Numbered from the stretch's first letter, positions 24,981 through 33,435 are shown. The stretch: 48,810 nucleotides of DNA from an uncultured Erysipelotrichaceae bacterium (GCA_902793635.1 CADBEA010000015.1:1-48810), one strand, 5' to 3'. The notes: generated by a model not told the origin, from the letters alone. Translations and numbers: made by a program.

Positions 24981-26651
24981 TCATTCAACTTTCGTATTGA
25001 TTTCAACGATGGCCGGCAGGATCATCGGCCGTTTGCCGGTTTCCCGCATGACATAGCGGCTGATCTTTTCCCTTGCTTCCGAGCGGCAGCTGAGATTGTC
25101 ATAGCGGCCGTCACGGACTGCATCGTTGATCGTTTTTTCCATAATATTGCCGACTTCCTTGACAATATAGTCCGCATCCTTCAGATAGATGACACCGCGG
25201 GACTGAACGTCCGGTCCGCCGATGATTTCCTTCGTCGCGTGGTTGACGACGATACCGACGATAATGGCACCGTCCGTGCTGAGGATCTCACGGTCTTTCA
25301 ATATCATACCACTTTCGTCGAGTTTTTCAGATCCGGAAACCAGAACATTGTCAACCGGCACTTTGTCAAACTGTCTCTTCAGGGTGCCGTCCTGGATGAC
25401 GGCGGCCAGACCATTGTCCATGACAATGATCTTGTCGGCATTATAGCCCATGCCGAGGGCGATATTCGCATTGGCGATCAGCTGGCGGTATTCACCCTTG
25501 ACCGGAATGTAGTACTTCGGCTTCATCAGATAGATCATCATTTTCAGATCTTCGATGGAAGCGTGCATCGTGAAGGTACGCTTGGCATCGACGGTCAGCA
25601 CCCTTCCGGCTTCCTTGTAAAGGTCGTCTTCCATGCCCGCTTCATCACGCTCGGTGCCCGGTACAGCCGGCGAAGCGATGATGATCGTGTCGCTCTTGCG
25701 GAATTCGATCATACTGTCTTCCTTGGTCGCGATCTTATGCACTTTGCGGAAGATGGAATCACCGGTGCCGGCGATGATGACCAGCACATTTTCAATGTCG
25801 TTGCGGAACGAGGACGGAGCGATCTCCAGACCGGCCGGCACATGATAATAGCCAAGTTTCGCCATGTCGGCCATCTCGTTGCGCAGTTCGGTGTCATAGA
25901 TCATGATCTTGCGGTTGTATTTGTTGGCCAGTTCAATGACTTCGATGACACGGTAGATATTCTGATTGAACAGCGTGATGAACATTCTGTTTTCCGAATT
26001 CTCAAGATACTGTTCGATCAGCGGTGTGATCCTATGATGCGGGGCGCTGTGGCCTTCACGCGTCGAACCGACGGATTCGCACATCAATGCCAGAACACCG
26101 GCGGTGCCAAGATCGGTGACATTGGAAAGATCAAAGCGGAATGCTTCGTTCTTGGTGTCATAGTCGACGATGAATTCACTCGAATAGACGACATAGCCGT
26201 CTTCCGTGTTGATGGCCACGCCAAAGCCGTCGGCGATCGACTGGGTGGTTCCGAAGGTACGGATTTCCGTCTTGCCGATCTTGAATTTGGCATTGCGCAT
26301 GACGCGGTGGATATTGAGGTCTTTCAGACCCAGTTTCTTCGCCCTTCTCTCAAAGCAGAGAGCGGTCAGCGGCGCCATGTAGACAGGCACCTTCGGCACT
26401 TCCTGCAGCAGGCTGGGCAGAGCCGCCATGACATCGTCGTGGCCGTGCGTTATGAACACGGCTTTGATCCGTTCACGGTTCTCTTTCAGATATGTAAAGT
26501 CGGGAATGATCATCTCGACGCCAAGCTGATCTCCCTCGGGGTATTTCATTCCGCATTCCATAACAAATATGTCATCGTTGTTTTCGACGACATACATGTT
26601 CTTGCCGTCCTCATCCAGGCCGCCAAGCGCAAATATGCGTACGTTGCTCAT
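24981..26651 (-). CDS. Ribonuclease J paralogue with degenerate active site (RnjB-like)
   Basis: 556 residues, the full RNase J length (metallo-beta-lactamase, beta-CASP and C-terminal domains). Overall similarity is clear: FALGGLDEDGKNMYVVE, KAVFITHGHDDV and LMKPKYYIPVKGEYRQL. However, metal-ligand positions are changed. The canonical H-x-H-x-D-H reads HGHDDV (residues 69-74, last His lost). The usual HSIPD is QSIAD (Gln137). The TGDFKFD motif reads SSEFIVD (Asp to Glu159). The HGEY of the C-terminal motif is KGEY. RNase J2 subunits are known to be poorly active partners of RNase J1, so this is probably such a subunit. A good ATCGGAGGATAATACT precedes the ATG; ftsK follows at 8 nt. Confidence 0.88.
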   Translation of the reverse strand: MSNVRIFALGGLDEDGKNMYVVENNDDIFVMECGMKYPEGDQLGVEMIIPDFTYLKENRERIKAVFITHGHDDVMAALPSLLQEVPKVPVYMAPLTALCFERRAKKLGLKDLNIHRVMRNAKFKIGKTEIRTFGTTQSIADGFGVAINTEDGYVVYSSEFIVDYDTKNEAFRFDLSNVTDLGTAGVLALMCESVGSTREGHSAPHHRITPLIEQYLENSENRMFITLFNQNIYRVIEVIELANKYNRKIMIYDTELRNEMADMAKLGYYHVPAGLEIAPSSFRNDIENVLVIIAGTGDSIFRKVHKIATKEDSMIEFRKSDTIIIASPAVPGTERDEAGMEDDLYKEAGRVLTVDAKRTFTMHASIEDLKMMIYLMKPKYYIPVKGEYRQLIANANIALGMGYNADKIIVMDNGLAAVIQDGTLKRQFDKVPVDNVLVSGSEKLDESGMILKDREILSTDGAIIVGIVVNHATKEIIGGPDVQSRGVIYLKDADYIVKEVGNIMEKTINDAVRDGRYDNLSCRSEAREKISRYVMRETGKRPMILPAIVEINTKVE

Positions 26652-26704
26652 AGTATTATCCTCCGATAGCAGTTCATTCTTATTCTATATTATTATACAG
26701 GATA

Positions 26705-28144
26705 TCAGACCGCTTTGCCATCCAGAGAGAAGCTGTGACAGGCCGTGATTTCAACTTCGACGATCTGCCCTTCCAGACCTTCGGGACCGGTGAAATTGAC
26801 CAGTTTGTTATGTTCGGAATAACCGGAATAGACATTCTCGTTTTTCTTTGAGCGGCCTTCGCAGAGCACCTGCAGACGGCGGTGCAGATAGGCGCTGTTG
26901 TTGCGGGAGGCGTGTTCAGCCAGCCGTTCGTTGAGGATCTGCAGACGTTCCTTCTTTACTTCAAGAGGAATCGTATCCTCCATCCGGGCCGCCGGTGTTC
27001 CTTCACGCGGCGAATAGACAAACGAATACGCCATGTCAAAACGGCAGTAATCGACAAGATCAAGTGTCGCCTGGAACTGCTCGTCCGTTTCCTGCGGGAA
27101 GCCGACGATCAGGTCAGTCGTGAAGGTGATGTCCGGGATGCGGGCTTTCATTTCATCGACCAGCTTCTTAAAGGCGTCACTGGTGTAGCCGCGGTTCATG
27201 CGGCGCAGTACTTCATCACTGCCCGACTGCACCGGCAGATGCAGGGACGGCATGATGTTGGGATATTCCTTCATCGCGTCGATCGTCGTGACGCTGTAGT
27301 CACGCGGATGTGATGTATAGAAGCGGATCCGGTCGATACCGGTTTCCGCTGTCGCTTTCAGCAGTTCGGTAAACCCGTCTTCCAGACCCAGGTCCTTGCC
27401 GTAGGCGTTGACGTTCTGCCCGAGCAGAACGACTTCCTTCGCACCGGATTCCTTCAGCTGTCTGACTTCGTTGATAATATCTTCCTGACGGCGGGAGCGT
27501 TCCTTGCCGCGGGTATAGGGCACGATGCAGTAGGTGCAGAACTTGTTGCAGCCATACATGATATTGACGTAGCCCTTGCAGGTGCTTGAGCGACGCACCG
27601 GCAGATTTTCAATGACTCTGCCCTCTTCCGACAGCACTTCGACAACTCTTTCATGCGTCTGGCTGACCTGGTACAGAAGATCCGGCAGCCGGAAGACATT
27701 GTGGGTGCCGAAAATCAGATCGACCTGGCGGTAGCTGTCGAGGACCCGTCTGACGATGGCTTCTTCCTGGGCCATGCAGCCGCAAAGAGCGATCACTCTG
27801 TCCGGATGTTCCTTCTTCCACGGTTTCAGGAAACCGATCTCGCCGAGCACCCTCTCTTCAGCCGCCTGCCGTACCGCGCAGGTATTGAAGATCAGCACAT
27901 CGCCTTCCTCGGGAACCTCGGTGCGGGTATAGCCCATCAGTTCCAGCATACCGGCCATCGTTTCGCCATCCCGTACATTGGCCTGACAGCCGTAGGTGCG
28001 GATGTAGTATTTCTTTCCCTGGCCGAGCCGGGCCGCGCTGTCACTCAGCCGGAACATGTCGTCCTGGATATCAGCAGCCGTCTTTGACCGGCGGGCCGCC
28101 TGCTTCTGATCAGGGAGGATATAGTTTTCTTCTTTTCTTTTCAT
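26705..28144 (-). CDS. miaB: tRNA-2-methylthio-N6-dimethylallyladenosine synthase
   Basis: 479 residues. The N-terminal UPF0004 domain holds three Fe-S cysteines: YGCQANVRDGE, FNTCAVR and LCGCMAQE. The radical-SAM core has CNKFCTYCIVPYTRG (C-x3-C-x2-C). The C-terminal TRAM domain starts near RRLQVLCEG. MiaB adds the 2-methylthio group to i6A37 of tRNAs reading UNN codons. No Shine-Dalgarno is visible: TATAAT (28152-28157) ends 7 nt before the ATG, so a leaderless mRNA is predicted. The ferredoxin gene's terminator lies directly upstream. Confidence 0.95.
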   Translation of the reverse strand: MKRKEENYILPDQKQAARRSKTAADIQDDMFRLSDSAARLGQGKKYYIRTYGCQANVRDGETMAGMLELMGYTRTEVPEEGDVLIFNTCAVRQAAEERVLGEIGFLKPWKKEHPDRVIALCGCMAQEEAIVRRVLDSYRQVDLIFGTHNVFRLPDLLYQVSQTHERVVEVLSEEGRVIENLPVRRSSTCKGYVNIMYGCNKFCTYCIVPYTRGKERSRRQEDIINEVRQLKESGAKEVVLLGQNVNAYGKDLGLEDGFTELLKATAETGIDRIRFYTSHPRDYSVTTIDAMKEYPNIMPSLHLPVQSGSDEVLRRMNRGYTSDAFKKLVDEMKARIPDITFTTDLIVGFPQETDEQFQATLDLVDYCRFDMAYSFVYSPREGTPAARMEDTIPLEVKKERLQILNERLAEHASRNNSAYLHRRLQVLCEGRSKKNENVYSGYSEHNKLVNFTGPEGLEGQIVEVEITACHSFSLDGKAV

Positions 28145-28151
28145 AGGCGTA

Positions 28152-28157
28152 ATTATA
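28152..28157 (-). promoter_or_regulatory. -10 box of a predicted leaderless miaB promoter
   Basis: TATAAT on the minus strand followed by TACGCCT and the ATG. The T-run of the upstream terminator falls where a -35 element would be; no proper TTGACA is visible. Confidence 0.55.
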
Positions 28158-28173
28158 GCAGTTTCAAAACCAG

Positions 28174-28201
28174 AAAAAAACTGACATTTCTGTCAGCTTT
28201 T
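28174..28201. terminator. Terminator of the ferredoxin gene
   Basis: CTGACA (28181-28186) and TGTCAG (28191-28196) with A/T runs on both sides. On the minus strand it follows the ferredoxin stop and ends in seven T. Confidence 0.8.
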
Positions 28202-28206
28202 TCTTA

Positions 28207-28386
28207 TTATTCCTTTTCTTTGATTGCTTCTACAGGGCAGACACCTGTGCAGGAGAGGCATGTTACACAAACATCCTCATTGCATACGGACTTTCCTTCG
28301 TCATCTAAAGACAGGGCTTCGACCGGGCATACACCTACGCATGCGCCGCAGCCTACGCATAAATCTCTATCAATTGTTACTGGCAT
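28207..28386 (-). CDS. 2[4Fe-4S] ferredoxin, clostridial type
   Basis: 59 residues. Two clusters are bound by CVGCGACVGVCP and CVTCLSCTGVCP, each a C-x2-C-x2-C-x3-CP motif; residues between and after them (PVEALSLDD, PVEAIKEKE) are typical. It carries electrons in the cytoplasm for anaerobic metabolism, for example to hydrogenase or pyruvate oxidoreductase. The start at 28386 has GAGGAGGAAAGTATC before it; an in-frame ATG at 28437 lies upstream of the promoter's -10 box. It is monocistronic, with a strong promoter and a terminator. Confidence 0.95.
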   Translation of the reverse strand: MPVTIDRDLCVGCGACVGVCPVEALSLDDEGKSVCNEDVCVTCLSCTGVCPVEAIKEKE

Positions 28387-28408
28387 GATACTTTCCTCCT
28401 CTAAGGTG

Positions 28409-28437
28409 ATTATAATACTGTTTTGACCGCGATTCAA
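28409..28437 (-). promoter_or_regulatory. Strong promoter of the ferredoxin gene
   Basis: On the minus strand, -35 TTGAAT (28432-28437) and -10 TATAAT (28409-28414) are exactly 17 bp apart, with a good ribosome site downstream. Confidence 0.8.
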
Positions 28438-28490
28438 TATAGTGTGATTTGTGAATCACTACGATTTTTCATGGTATTTAACAATGTAAA

Positions 28491-29261
28491 TCATTCCGGC
28501 CGTTTCTGGATCCGGGTGATCCGGACAGCCCGGTTTGTCACATCATCCACTTCGATCAGACAGCCGCAGATCACGACGCGTCCGGAAGCGGGTTTATAGT
28601 AAGTCGGCATGTCATCAAGCAGACGGGCCAGCACTTCACCGGTATCCCGGCCGAGCACACTGTCATAGGGTCCGCACATGCCGGTATCGGTAATAAAGGC
28701 ACAGCCGTTGATGATCGTTTCATCCGCTGTCTGAACATGTGTGTGGGTGCCGATCACCGCTGTTACCTTCTCAGAGAAATAACGCGCGAAAAGGATCTTT
28801 TCACTGGTGGCTTCACCATGCAGGTCGACAATGATGATGTCAGCTTCGAGTCCCTTCATCAGTTCTTCCATGACGAGGATCGGATGCGCTGTCGCATTCA
28901 TGAAGGCAATGCCGAGAATGTTGATAACAGCAATGCGTTTGCCGCAGCACTCTTTGATGACACAGGAACTGCCGGCATGCAGTGGTTCCATATTGGCCGG
29001 CCGGATCATGGCGGGACAGTCATTGATATCATCAATGATCTCGCGCTTGGAAAATGCGTGATTTCCGAGTGTGATGACATCGGCTCCGGCAGCTATCAGC
29101 TGTTTGTAAATCTTTTTGGTGATGCCTTTTCCGTGAGCCGCATTTTCACCGTTGACAATAGTGAAATCTGCTCCGTACTCACGCTGCAGGGCAGGAAGAT
29201 CACGTACCACTGCTTCGCGGCCGCTGCGGGCGACCACGTCACCTAGAAACAGGATATTCAT
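28491..29261 (-). CDS. ymdB: YmdB-family metallophosphoesterase
   Basis: 256 residues (family ~260). Motifs: MNILFLGDVVARSGREAV (first Asp ligand), VNGENAAHGKGITKKI, ITLGNHAFSKREI (Asn-His), VDLHGEATSEK and VIGTHTHVQTADETI. These are the calcineurin-like metal ligands of the YmdB family, a 2',3'-cyclic nucleotide phosphodiesterase that affects biofilm and mRNA turnover in Bacillus. The gene lies downstream of rny, as is common in Bacillota. No ribosome site lies at normal distance: the nearest purine run, GGAAGGG, is about 12 nt from the ATG and inside a hairpin (29272-29287). A regulated start is possible. Confidence 0.92.
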   Translation of the reverse strand: MNILFLGDVVARSGREAVVRDLPALQREYGADFTIVNGENAAHGKGITKKIYKQLIAAGADVITLGNHAFSKREIIDDINDCPAMIRPANMEPLHAGSSCVIKECCGKRIAVINILGIAFMNATAHPILVMEELMKGLEADIIIVDLHGEATSEKILFARYFSEKVTAVIGTHTHVQTADETIINGCAFITDTGMCGPYDSVLGRDTGEVLARLLDDMPTYYKPASGRVVICGCLIEVDDVTNRAVRITRIQKRPE

Positions 29262-29271
29262 TGAAACAAAA

Positions 29272-29302
29272 GCCCTTCCGACAGGGCAGAGAAAAACCCT
29301 GT
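29272..29302 (-). promoter_or_regulatory. Candidate switch in the ymdB leader: two mutually exclusive hairpins
   Basis: On the minus strand the first hairpin is ACAGGG (29297-29302) with CCCTGT (29281-29286). The second is GCCCT (29283-29287) with AGGGC (29272-29276), followed by TTTTGTTT. The middle arm is shared, so only one can form. The second looks like a weak terminator and also hides the only purine-rich ribosome-site-like sequence. The function is inferred. Confidence 0.4.
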
Positions 29303-29354
29303 CTATTTATGGCCTAATCATATCATGAAAAGCATGGCAGTTCATACGAAAGCA

Positions 29355-29394
29355 CAAAAAAAGAACACCAGAAATCTGTATGTTCTGATGTTCT
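29355..29394 (-). terminator. Terminator of rny
   Basis: On the minus strand AGAACATCAGAA (29383-29394) pairs with TTCTGGTGTTCT (29362-29373), one mismatch, and ends in seven T. It separates rny from ymdB. Confidence 0.8.
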
Positions 29395-29402
29395 CTGTAA
29401 GA

Positions 29403-30956
29403 TCAGCGGGCAAGTTCCTGAACACGCAGTTCGCGGATCAGGGTGACCTTGATCTGACCCGGATAGGTCAGCTCATTTTCAATGCGTTCGCGGATATCAT
29501 GGGCGATCTTGACCATTGTGATATCGTCGACAACTTCCGGCTTGACCATAACTCTGACTTCACGGCCGGCCTGGATGGCAAACGCCTTCTCAACGCCTTC
29601 GAATTCACCGGCCAGCTTCTCGAGAGCTTCCAGACGGTTGATATAACCTTCCATGGACTCATAGCGGGCCCCCGGACGGGCAGCTGACAGTGTATCAGCG
29701 GCAGCGACGAGGATGGCGATGATATCGCTTGGTTCGCTGTCACCGTGATGGGAAGCGATGGCATTGACAACGATCTCGTTTTCACCGTACTTCTTGGCAA
29801 CCTTGACGCCGAGGTCGACGTGTGAGCCTTCCTGTTCGAAGTCAAGTGCTTTGCCGATGTCATGGAGAAGACCGGCACGTTTTGCCAGGACCTGGTTCAG
29901 ACCGAGTTCAGCAGCCATCATGCCGGCAAACGTCGCGACTTCAATGGAGTGTTCCAGACCGTTCTGGCCATAACTGTAACGGAAACGCAGACGTCCGAGC
30001 AGACGGATCAGTTCTTTGTTCATACGGCCGATACCGAGTTTGAAGATGGCATCATTGCCGATCCGGAAGATCGTGTCTTCCAGTTCTTTTGTGACTTTTT
30101 CAACGACTTCCTCGATGCGGCCCGGCTGAATACGGCCGTCCTTCATGAGGATCTCGAGAGACTGTCTGGCAATCTCACGGCGGATCGGATCAAAGCAGGA
30201 CACAGTGATGATATCCGGTGTGTCATCGATGATCAGATCGACACCGGTAGCCTGTTCGATTGCCTTGATATTGCGGCCTTCACGGCCGATGATACGGCCC
30301 TTCATTTCTTCACTCGGCAGGGTCACGGTCGCGACGGTTCTTTCGATCGTCTCTTCCTGTGAGTATCTCTGAATGGCCAGAGAGATGATGTTTCTGGCAT
30401 TCTCGGCAGCTTTTGTTTCTGCTTCTTCCTGCTGTTCGTGAAGATAGGCGGCGATTTCCTTCTCCGTCCGTTTTTCAACGATTTCCATCAGTTCCTTTTT
30501 GGCGTCTTCCTGAGTCATGTTGGAAACACGCTCAAGAACGGTAATTTCATCGTTGATCTTCTGTCTGAGTTCTTCCTCCATTTTGCTGAGATTTGCAAGT
30601 TTGGAATCAGCGAGCTTTTCCTTCTCGCTGACTTTCTTTTCTTTTTGGACAAGATTCTCTTCACGGAAATTCAGACTGTCCTCGCGGCGAACGAGTTTGT
30701 TTTCAGTCTGCTGAATTTTATCACGCTGACTTTTGATTTCCTTTTCAGCCTGAAGTTTCATTTCGTAAACCTGCTGTTTACCGTCAAGGTTAGCCTGACG
30801 GATCGTGGTTTCCGCTTTTGAATTTGCTTCATCAAGAATATCCTGAGACTTTTCCCGGGAACGGTCCAGTCCCATTTTGCCGGCAATCATCATGATTCCG
30901 ATGCCGATCGCAACACCTACAATACCAGCGAACAGGAAGATGATAGAATTTGGCAT
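29403..30956 (-). CDS. rny: Ribonuclease Y
   Basis: 517 residues (family ~520). One N-terminal transmembrane helix (about 4-24), a long charged coiled coil (~30-200, e.g. REENLVQKEKKVSEKEKL), a KH domain (GRIIGREGRNIKAIEQATGV) and an HD domain with GLLHDIGKALDFE and ASHHGD. RNase Y is the membrane-bound endonuclease that starts mRNA decay in many Gram-positive bacteria and works with RNase J and a CshA-type helicase. GGGGAGGAGAAATT precedes the ATG. It has its own promoter and terminator. Confidence 0.97.
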   Translation of the reverse strand: MPNSIIFLFAGIVGVAIGIGIMMIAGKMGLDRSREKSQDILDEANSKAETTIRQANLDGKQQVYEMKLQAEKEIKSQRDKIQQTENKLVRREDSLNFREENLVQKEKKVSEKEKLADSKLANLSKMEEELRQKINDEITVLERVSNMTQEDAKKELMEIVEKRTEKEIAAYLHEQQEEAETKAAENARNIISLAIQRYSQEETIERTVATVTLPSEEMKGRIIGREGRNIKAIEQATGVDLIIDDTPDIITVSCFDPIRREIARQSLEILMKDGRIQPGRIEEVVEKVTKELEDTIFRIGNDAIFKLGIGRMNKELIRLLGRLRFRYSYGQNGLEHSIEVATFAGMMAAELGLNQVLAKRAGLLHDIGKALDFEQEGSHVDLGVKVAKKYGENEIVVNAIASHHGDSEPSDIIAILVAAADTLSAARPGARYESMEGYINRLEALEKLAGEFEGVEKAFAIQAGREVRVMVKPEVVDDITMVKIAHDIRERIENELTYPGQIKVTLIRELRVQELAR

Positions 30957-31010
30957 AATTTCTCCTCCCCATTTCGTTGTATGAGACAGATGATGTAACT
31001 CACCCGCATT

Positions 31011-31039
31011 ATTATATCGTTTTCAACCTTTTTTCACAA
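31011..31039 (-). promoter_or_regulatory. rny promoter
   Basis: On the minus strand, -35 TTGTGA (31034-31039) and -10 TATAAT (31011-31016) are 17 bp apart. The leader is about 48 nt. Confidence 0.7.
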
Positions 31040-31068
31040 GCGAAGAAAACAGAATCCCCCGCCGGGTA

Positions 31069-31099
31069 CAAAAAAGACGGAAACACGCGATTTCCGTCT
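31069..31099 (-). terminator. Terminator after the acetyltransferase gene
   Basis: Arms AGACGGAAA (31075-31083) and TTTCCGTCT (31091-31099) with a 7-nt loop; a TTTTTT run follows on the minus strand. It lies 5 nt past the gene's stop. Confidence 0.85.
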
Positions 31100-31104
31100 G
31101 CTGT

Positions 31105-31722
31105 TTATTTCAGAAACTCTTCCACATCGACCGGACGTCCGTGGTCATATGTCCCCTTTTCGTCAGCACCGATTTCCCGTACCGGCCGGCATGGGATGCC
31201 CATGGCAACGACATTGGCCGGGATATCTTTTGTAACGATGGAACCGGCGGCGATGACACTGCCGCGGCCGATACGCACACCCGGCAGGACAACGCTCTGG
31301 GCACCGATCCAGACATCGTCTTCAATGACGATTTCCTTGACATACTGCAGGCCCTTGCGGCGCAGATCGGGATCGAGCGGATGATTGGCGGTCGTCAGAG
31401 TGACGTGCGGGCCGAAGAAAACGTTATTGCCGATATGGATATCGGCATCATCCACGCATGTCAGGCCGAAATTGGCGTAGACATTATCCTTCAGATACAG
31501 ATGCCGGCCGCCCCAGTTGGCATAGAACGGCGGCTCAAGATGGCATCCTTTGCCGCATTCACCGAGCATCTCCCTGAGCAGTTCATGACGTTTTTCACTG
31601 TCATAGGGTCCGGTCTGATTAAATTCATTCTGCAGAACGATGGCAGCTCTCTGTTCGTTCATCAGATCAGGATCAGCCGGATCATAGATCAGTCCGGCGA
31701 TCATTCGCTCTCTCTGTGTCAT
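31105..31722 (-). CDS. Maltose/galactoside O-acetyltransferase, left-handed beta-helix type
   Basis: 205 residues, typical length. The N-terminal maltose-acetyltransferase-like helical cap (MTQRERMIAGLIYDPADPDL) is followed by hexapeptide repeats (IHIGNNVFFGPHVTLTTANH, with the catalytic His in TANHPLDP) and VWIGAQSVVLPGVRIGRGSV. These enzymes move an acetyl group from acetyl-CoA to the 6-hydroxyl of sugars. The exact sugar cannot be told; maa and lacA types look alike. Start 31722 follows AAGGAGTGTAT; a GTG 6 nt upstream is in frame. It is third in a unit with the serine hydrolase and the zinc-ribbon protein. Confidence 0.9.
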   Translation of the reverse strand: MTQRERMIAGLIYDPADPDLMNEQRAAIVLQNEFNQTGPYDSEKRHELLREMLGECGKGCHLEPPFYANWGGRHLYLKDNVYANFGLTCVDDADIHIGNNVFFGPHVTLTTANHPLDPDLRRKGLQYVKEIVIEDDVWIGAQSVVLPGVRIGRGSVIAAGSIVTKDIPANVVAMGIPCRPVREIGADEKGTYDHGRPVDVEEFLK

Positions 31723-31731
31723 ATACACTCC

Positions 31732-32004
31732 TTAGATCCAGTCATAATTGCCGCCGGTCACCGCCAGCGAAAGCAGTGCGTCATAGCGGGCGACATTCTC
31801 TTCCCCTTCGATGACTTCCTGCAGGACGGCTGTTTCCACAACTTCCGGGACTTCATCGTCAGGACCGATTTCCATGTCAAAGGACGGTTCACCGCAGCCC
31901 GGGCAGATCATCTTCGGCACAATGCGGGCATCCAGAAAACGGTCGTGGCATCTGCTGCACTCATAGAGACCGCAGCGCTCTGTTCCATCTAATACATAGT
32001 ACAT
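31732..32004 (-). CDS. Small zinc-ribbon-like protein, unknown function
   Basis: 90 residues. Two CxxC knuckles (ECSRCHDRF near 15-23, ICPGCGEPS near 33-41) form a zinc ribbon. The C-terminal half is acidic and helical (DDEVPEVVETAVLQEVIEG). I recognise no named family. AGAGGAATGCAATT precedes the ATG. It lies 31 nt after the serine hydrolase and 9 nt before the acetyltransferase. It may be a regulator or adaptor. Confidence 0.7.
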   Translation of the reverse strand: MYYVLDGTERCGLYECSRCHDRFLDARIVPKMICPGCGEPSFDMEIGPDDEVPEVVETAVLQEVIEGEENVARYDALLSLAVTGGNYDWI

Positions 32005-32035
32005 AATTGCATTCCTCTTGTTGTTTATATTGTTT

Positions 32036-33367
32036 TTACTGTTTGCTCAGTACGATTTTATTCAGGACACTGACGAGATCCTTCAATACGTCGGTGTTGC
32101 CGGGATGATCCGACATGACAGCCAGAATATAGGGACCTTCCGGTGTGAAGACGATTCCGGCATCGTTGGCGGCTCCGTCTTCCTCATCCAGCCAGCCGGC
32201 TTTGCTTTGTGTCTTCAGCGGTCTGACCGCATCGCGGATCGGCGCTGTTTCGACCTCTTCGTAACACTCACGAAGTTCGGCCGGGAAATCCATGTAATTC
32301 AGCACGGCATAGTTGTACAGCCACAGCTGGGCAAGTTCGGCGGCGCTGCAGTCAGCATAGTAGTCATGGAACAGTTCCGGCTTCACCCCGACCATGCGGG
32401 CCGCGTTCTGCAGCGGCGCATCGCCGTAAGTTTCATACAGGAATTCATAACTGTAGTTGTCCGAATAGTAGATGGCATCCTGGAAATAACCGGGATAGGA
32501 TTCATAGCTACCCGCATCATCCATGTACAGCGATGAAAGATAAATTCCCTTGATGGTGCTGGCGGTATAGAACGGCTGTTTGCAGTTGTAGGCAACACCG
32601 CCGCCGAAAGGTATATACAGCATGAAACTGACCTGATGGCCGTCCTTCTGCAGCAGTTCGATCTGCTCGCTGATCAGTTTCTGATCCTCTTTGCTGACGG
32701 TAAAGGTGCCGAATACTTCCAGATCCTTGCCGGATAATGTCGCAAAGGCATTGGCGGCCTGCTTCAGATCCAGCCAGGCATAGCCGTGGAATCGGTCGAA
32801 GATGACCAGACTGTCACTGTTCCTATAGCTTTTCGTCTGCTGTCTGCCCTGTTTGTCGAGCAGATAGTCACAGCCGTCAGCTTTGATCCAGCCGGAAGCC
32901 ATCGTGCCGTTTTCCTGCAGATAATAGTTGCCTTTGCCGGTCTTCAGCCAGCCGGTATGCATACTGCCGTCGCCGTTGAAATAGTAATTCTGATCAAACA
33001 GCGTATGCCAGCCTTTCAGCATACTGCCGTTCTGGATGTAATAGCGTTTTCCTTCGCTGCTGAACCAGCCGTCGGTGACCAGATGGCCGCCCGTATCAAA
33101 AAAATAGGTCTTGCGGTCGATCACGGCCATGCCTTTGACAGGTTTGCCGTCGCTTCCCATATAATATGTGTCACCGTCACTGCTGACCCAGTCATTGCGG
33201 ACAATACTGCCGTTCCGGTTGATATATACAATACCGCCGCTGTCCTCGTTCCAGTTTTCCTTCATCGCTTCGGCGCGTTCAAAAACCGAGCCTGCTGCCA
33301 GGATGACGACAGCCGAAAAACACAGCATGAACTGAGAGAACAGACGGGAGCGGGCTTTCTTTTTCAT
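32036..33367 (-). CDS. Secreted serine hydrolase (beta-lactamase-like) with N-terminal wall-binding repeats
   Basis: 443 residues. A signal peptide (about 1-32, ending AERAEA-like) is followed by six to seven glucan/choline-binding-type repeats with aromatic cores (GWFSSEGKRYYIQNGSMLKG, GWLKTGKGNYYLQENGTM) over ~40-178. The C-terminal domain is class A beta-lactamase-like: S270-x-x-K273 (ASTIKGIY), S302-D-N304 (YYSDNYSY) and K389-A-G (SKAGWLD), so the catalytic set is intact. It may be a D,D-peptidase or esterase working at the wall rather than a resistance enzyme. Start 33367 has no ribosome site; TACAAT ends 6 nt before the ATG, so a leaderless mRNA is predicted. Confidence 0.82.
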   Translation of the reverse strand: MKKKARSRLFSQFMLCFSAVVILAAGSVFERAEAMKENWNEDSGGIVYINRNGSIVRNDWVSSDGDTYYMGSDGKPVKGMAVIDRKTYFFDTGGHLVTDGWFSSEGKRYYIQNGSMLKGWHTLFDQNYYFNGDGSMHTGWLKTGKGNYYLQENGTMASGWIKADGCDYLLDKQGRQQTKSYRNSDSLVIFDRFHGYAWLDLKQAANAFATLSGKDLEVFGTFTVSKEDQKLISEQIELLQKDGHQVSFMLYIPFGGGVAYNCKQPFYTASTIKGIYLSSLYMDDAGSYESYPGYFQDAIYYSDNYSYEFLYETYGDAPLQNAARMVGVKPELFHDYYADCSAAELAQLWLYNYAVLNYMDFPAELRECYEEVETAPIRDAVRPLKTQSKAGWLDEEDGAANDAGIVFTPEGPYILAVMSDHPGNTDVLKDLVSVLNKIVLSKQ

Positions 33368-33373
33368 AAGTGT

Positions 33374-33403
33374 ATTGTAAGCCAGAAGCAGACAAGAAGT
33401 CAC
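33374..33403 (-). promoter_or_regulatory. Predicted leaderless promoter of the serine hydrolase operon
   Basis: On the minus strand, -10 TACAAT (33374-33379) and -35 GTGACT (33398-33403) are 18 bp apart. Six bases (ACACTT) separate the -10 from the ATG. Confidence 0.55.
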
Positions 33404-33435
33404 GAAAAATGAGACGCATCCGGCAGCTCTTTGTT

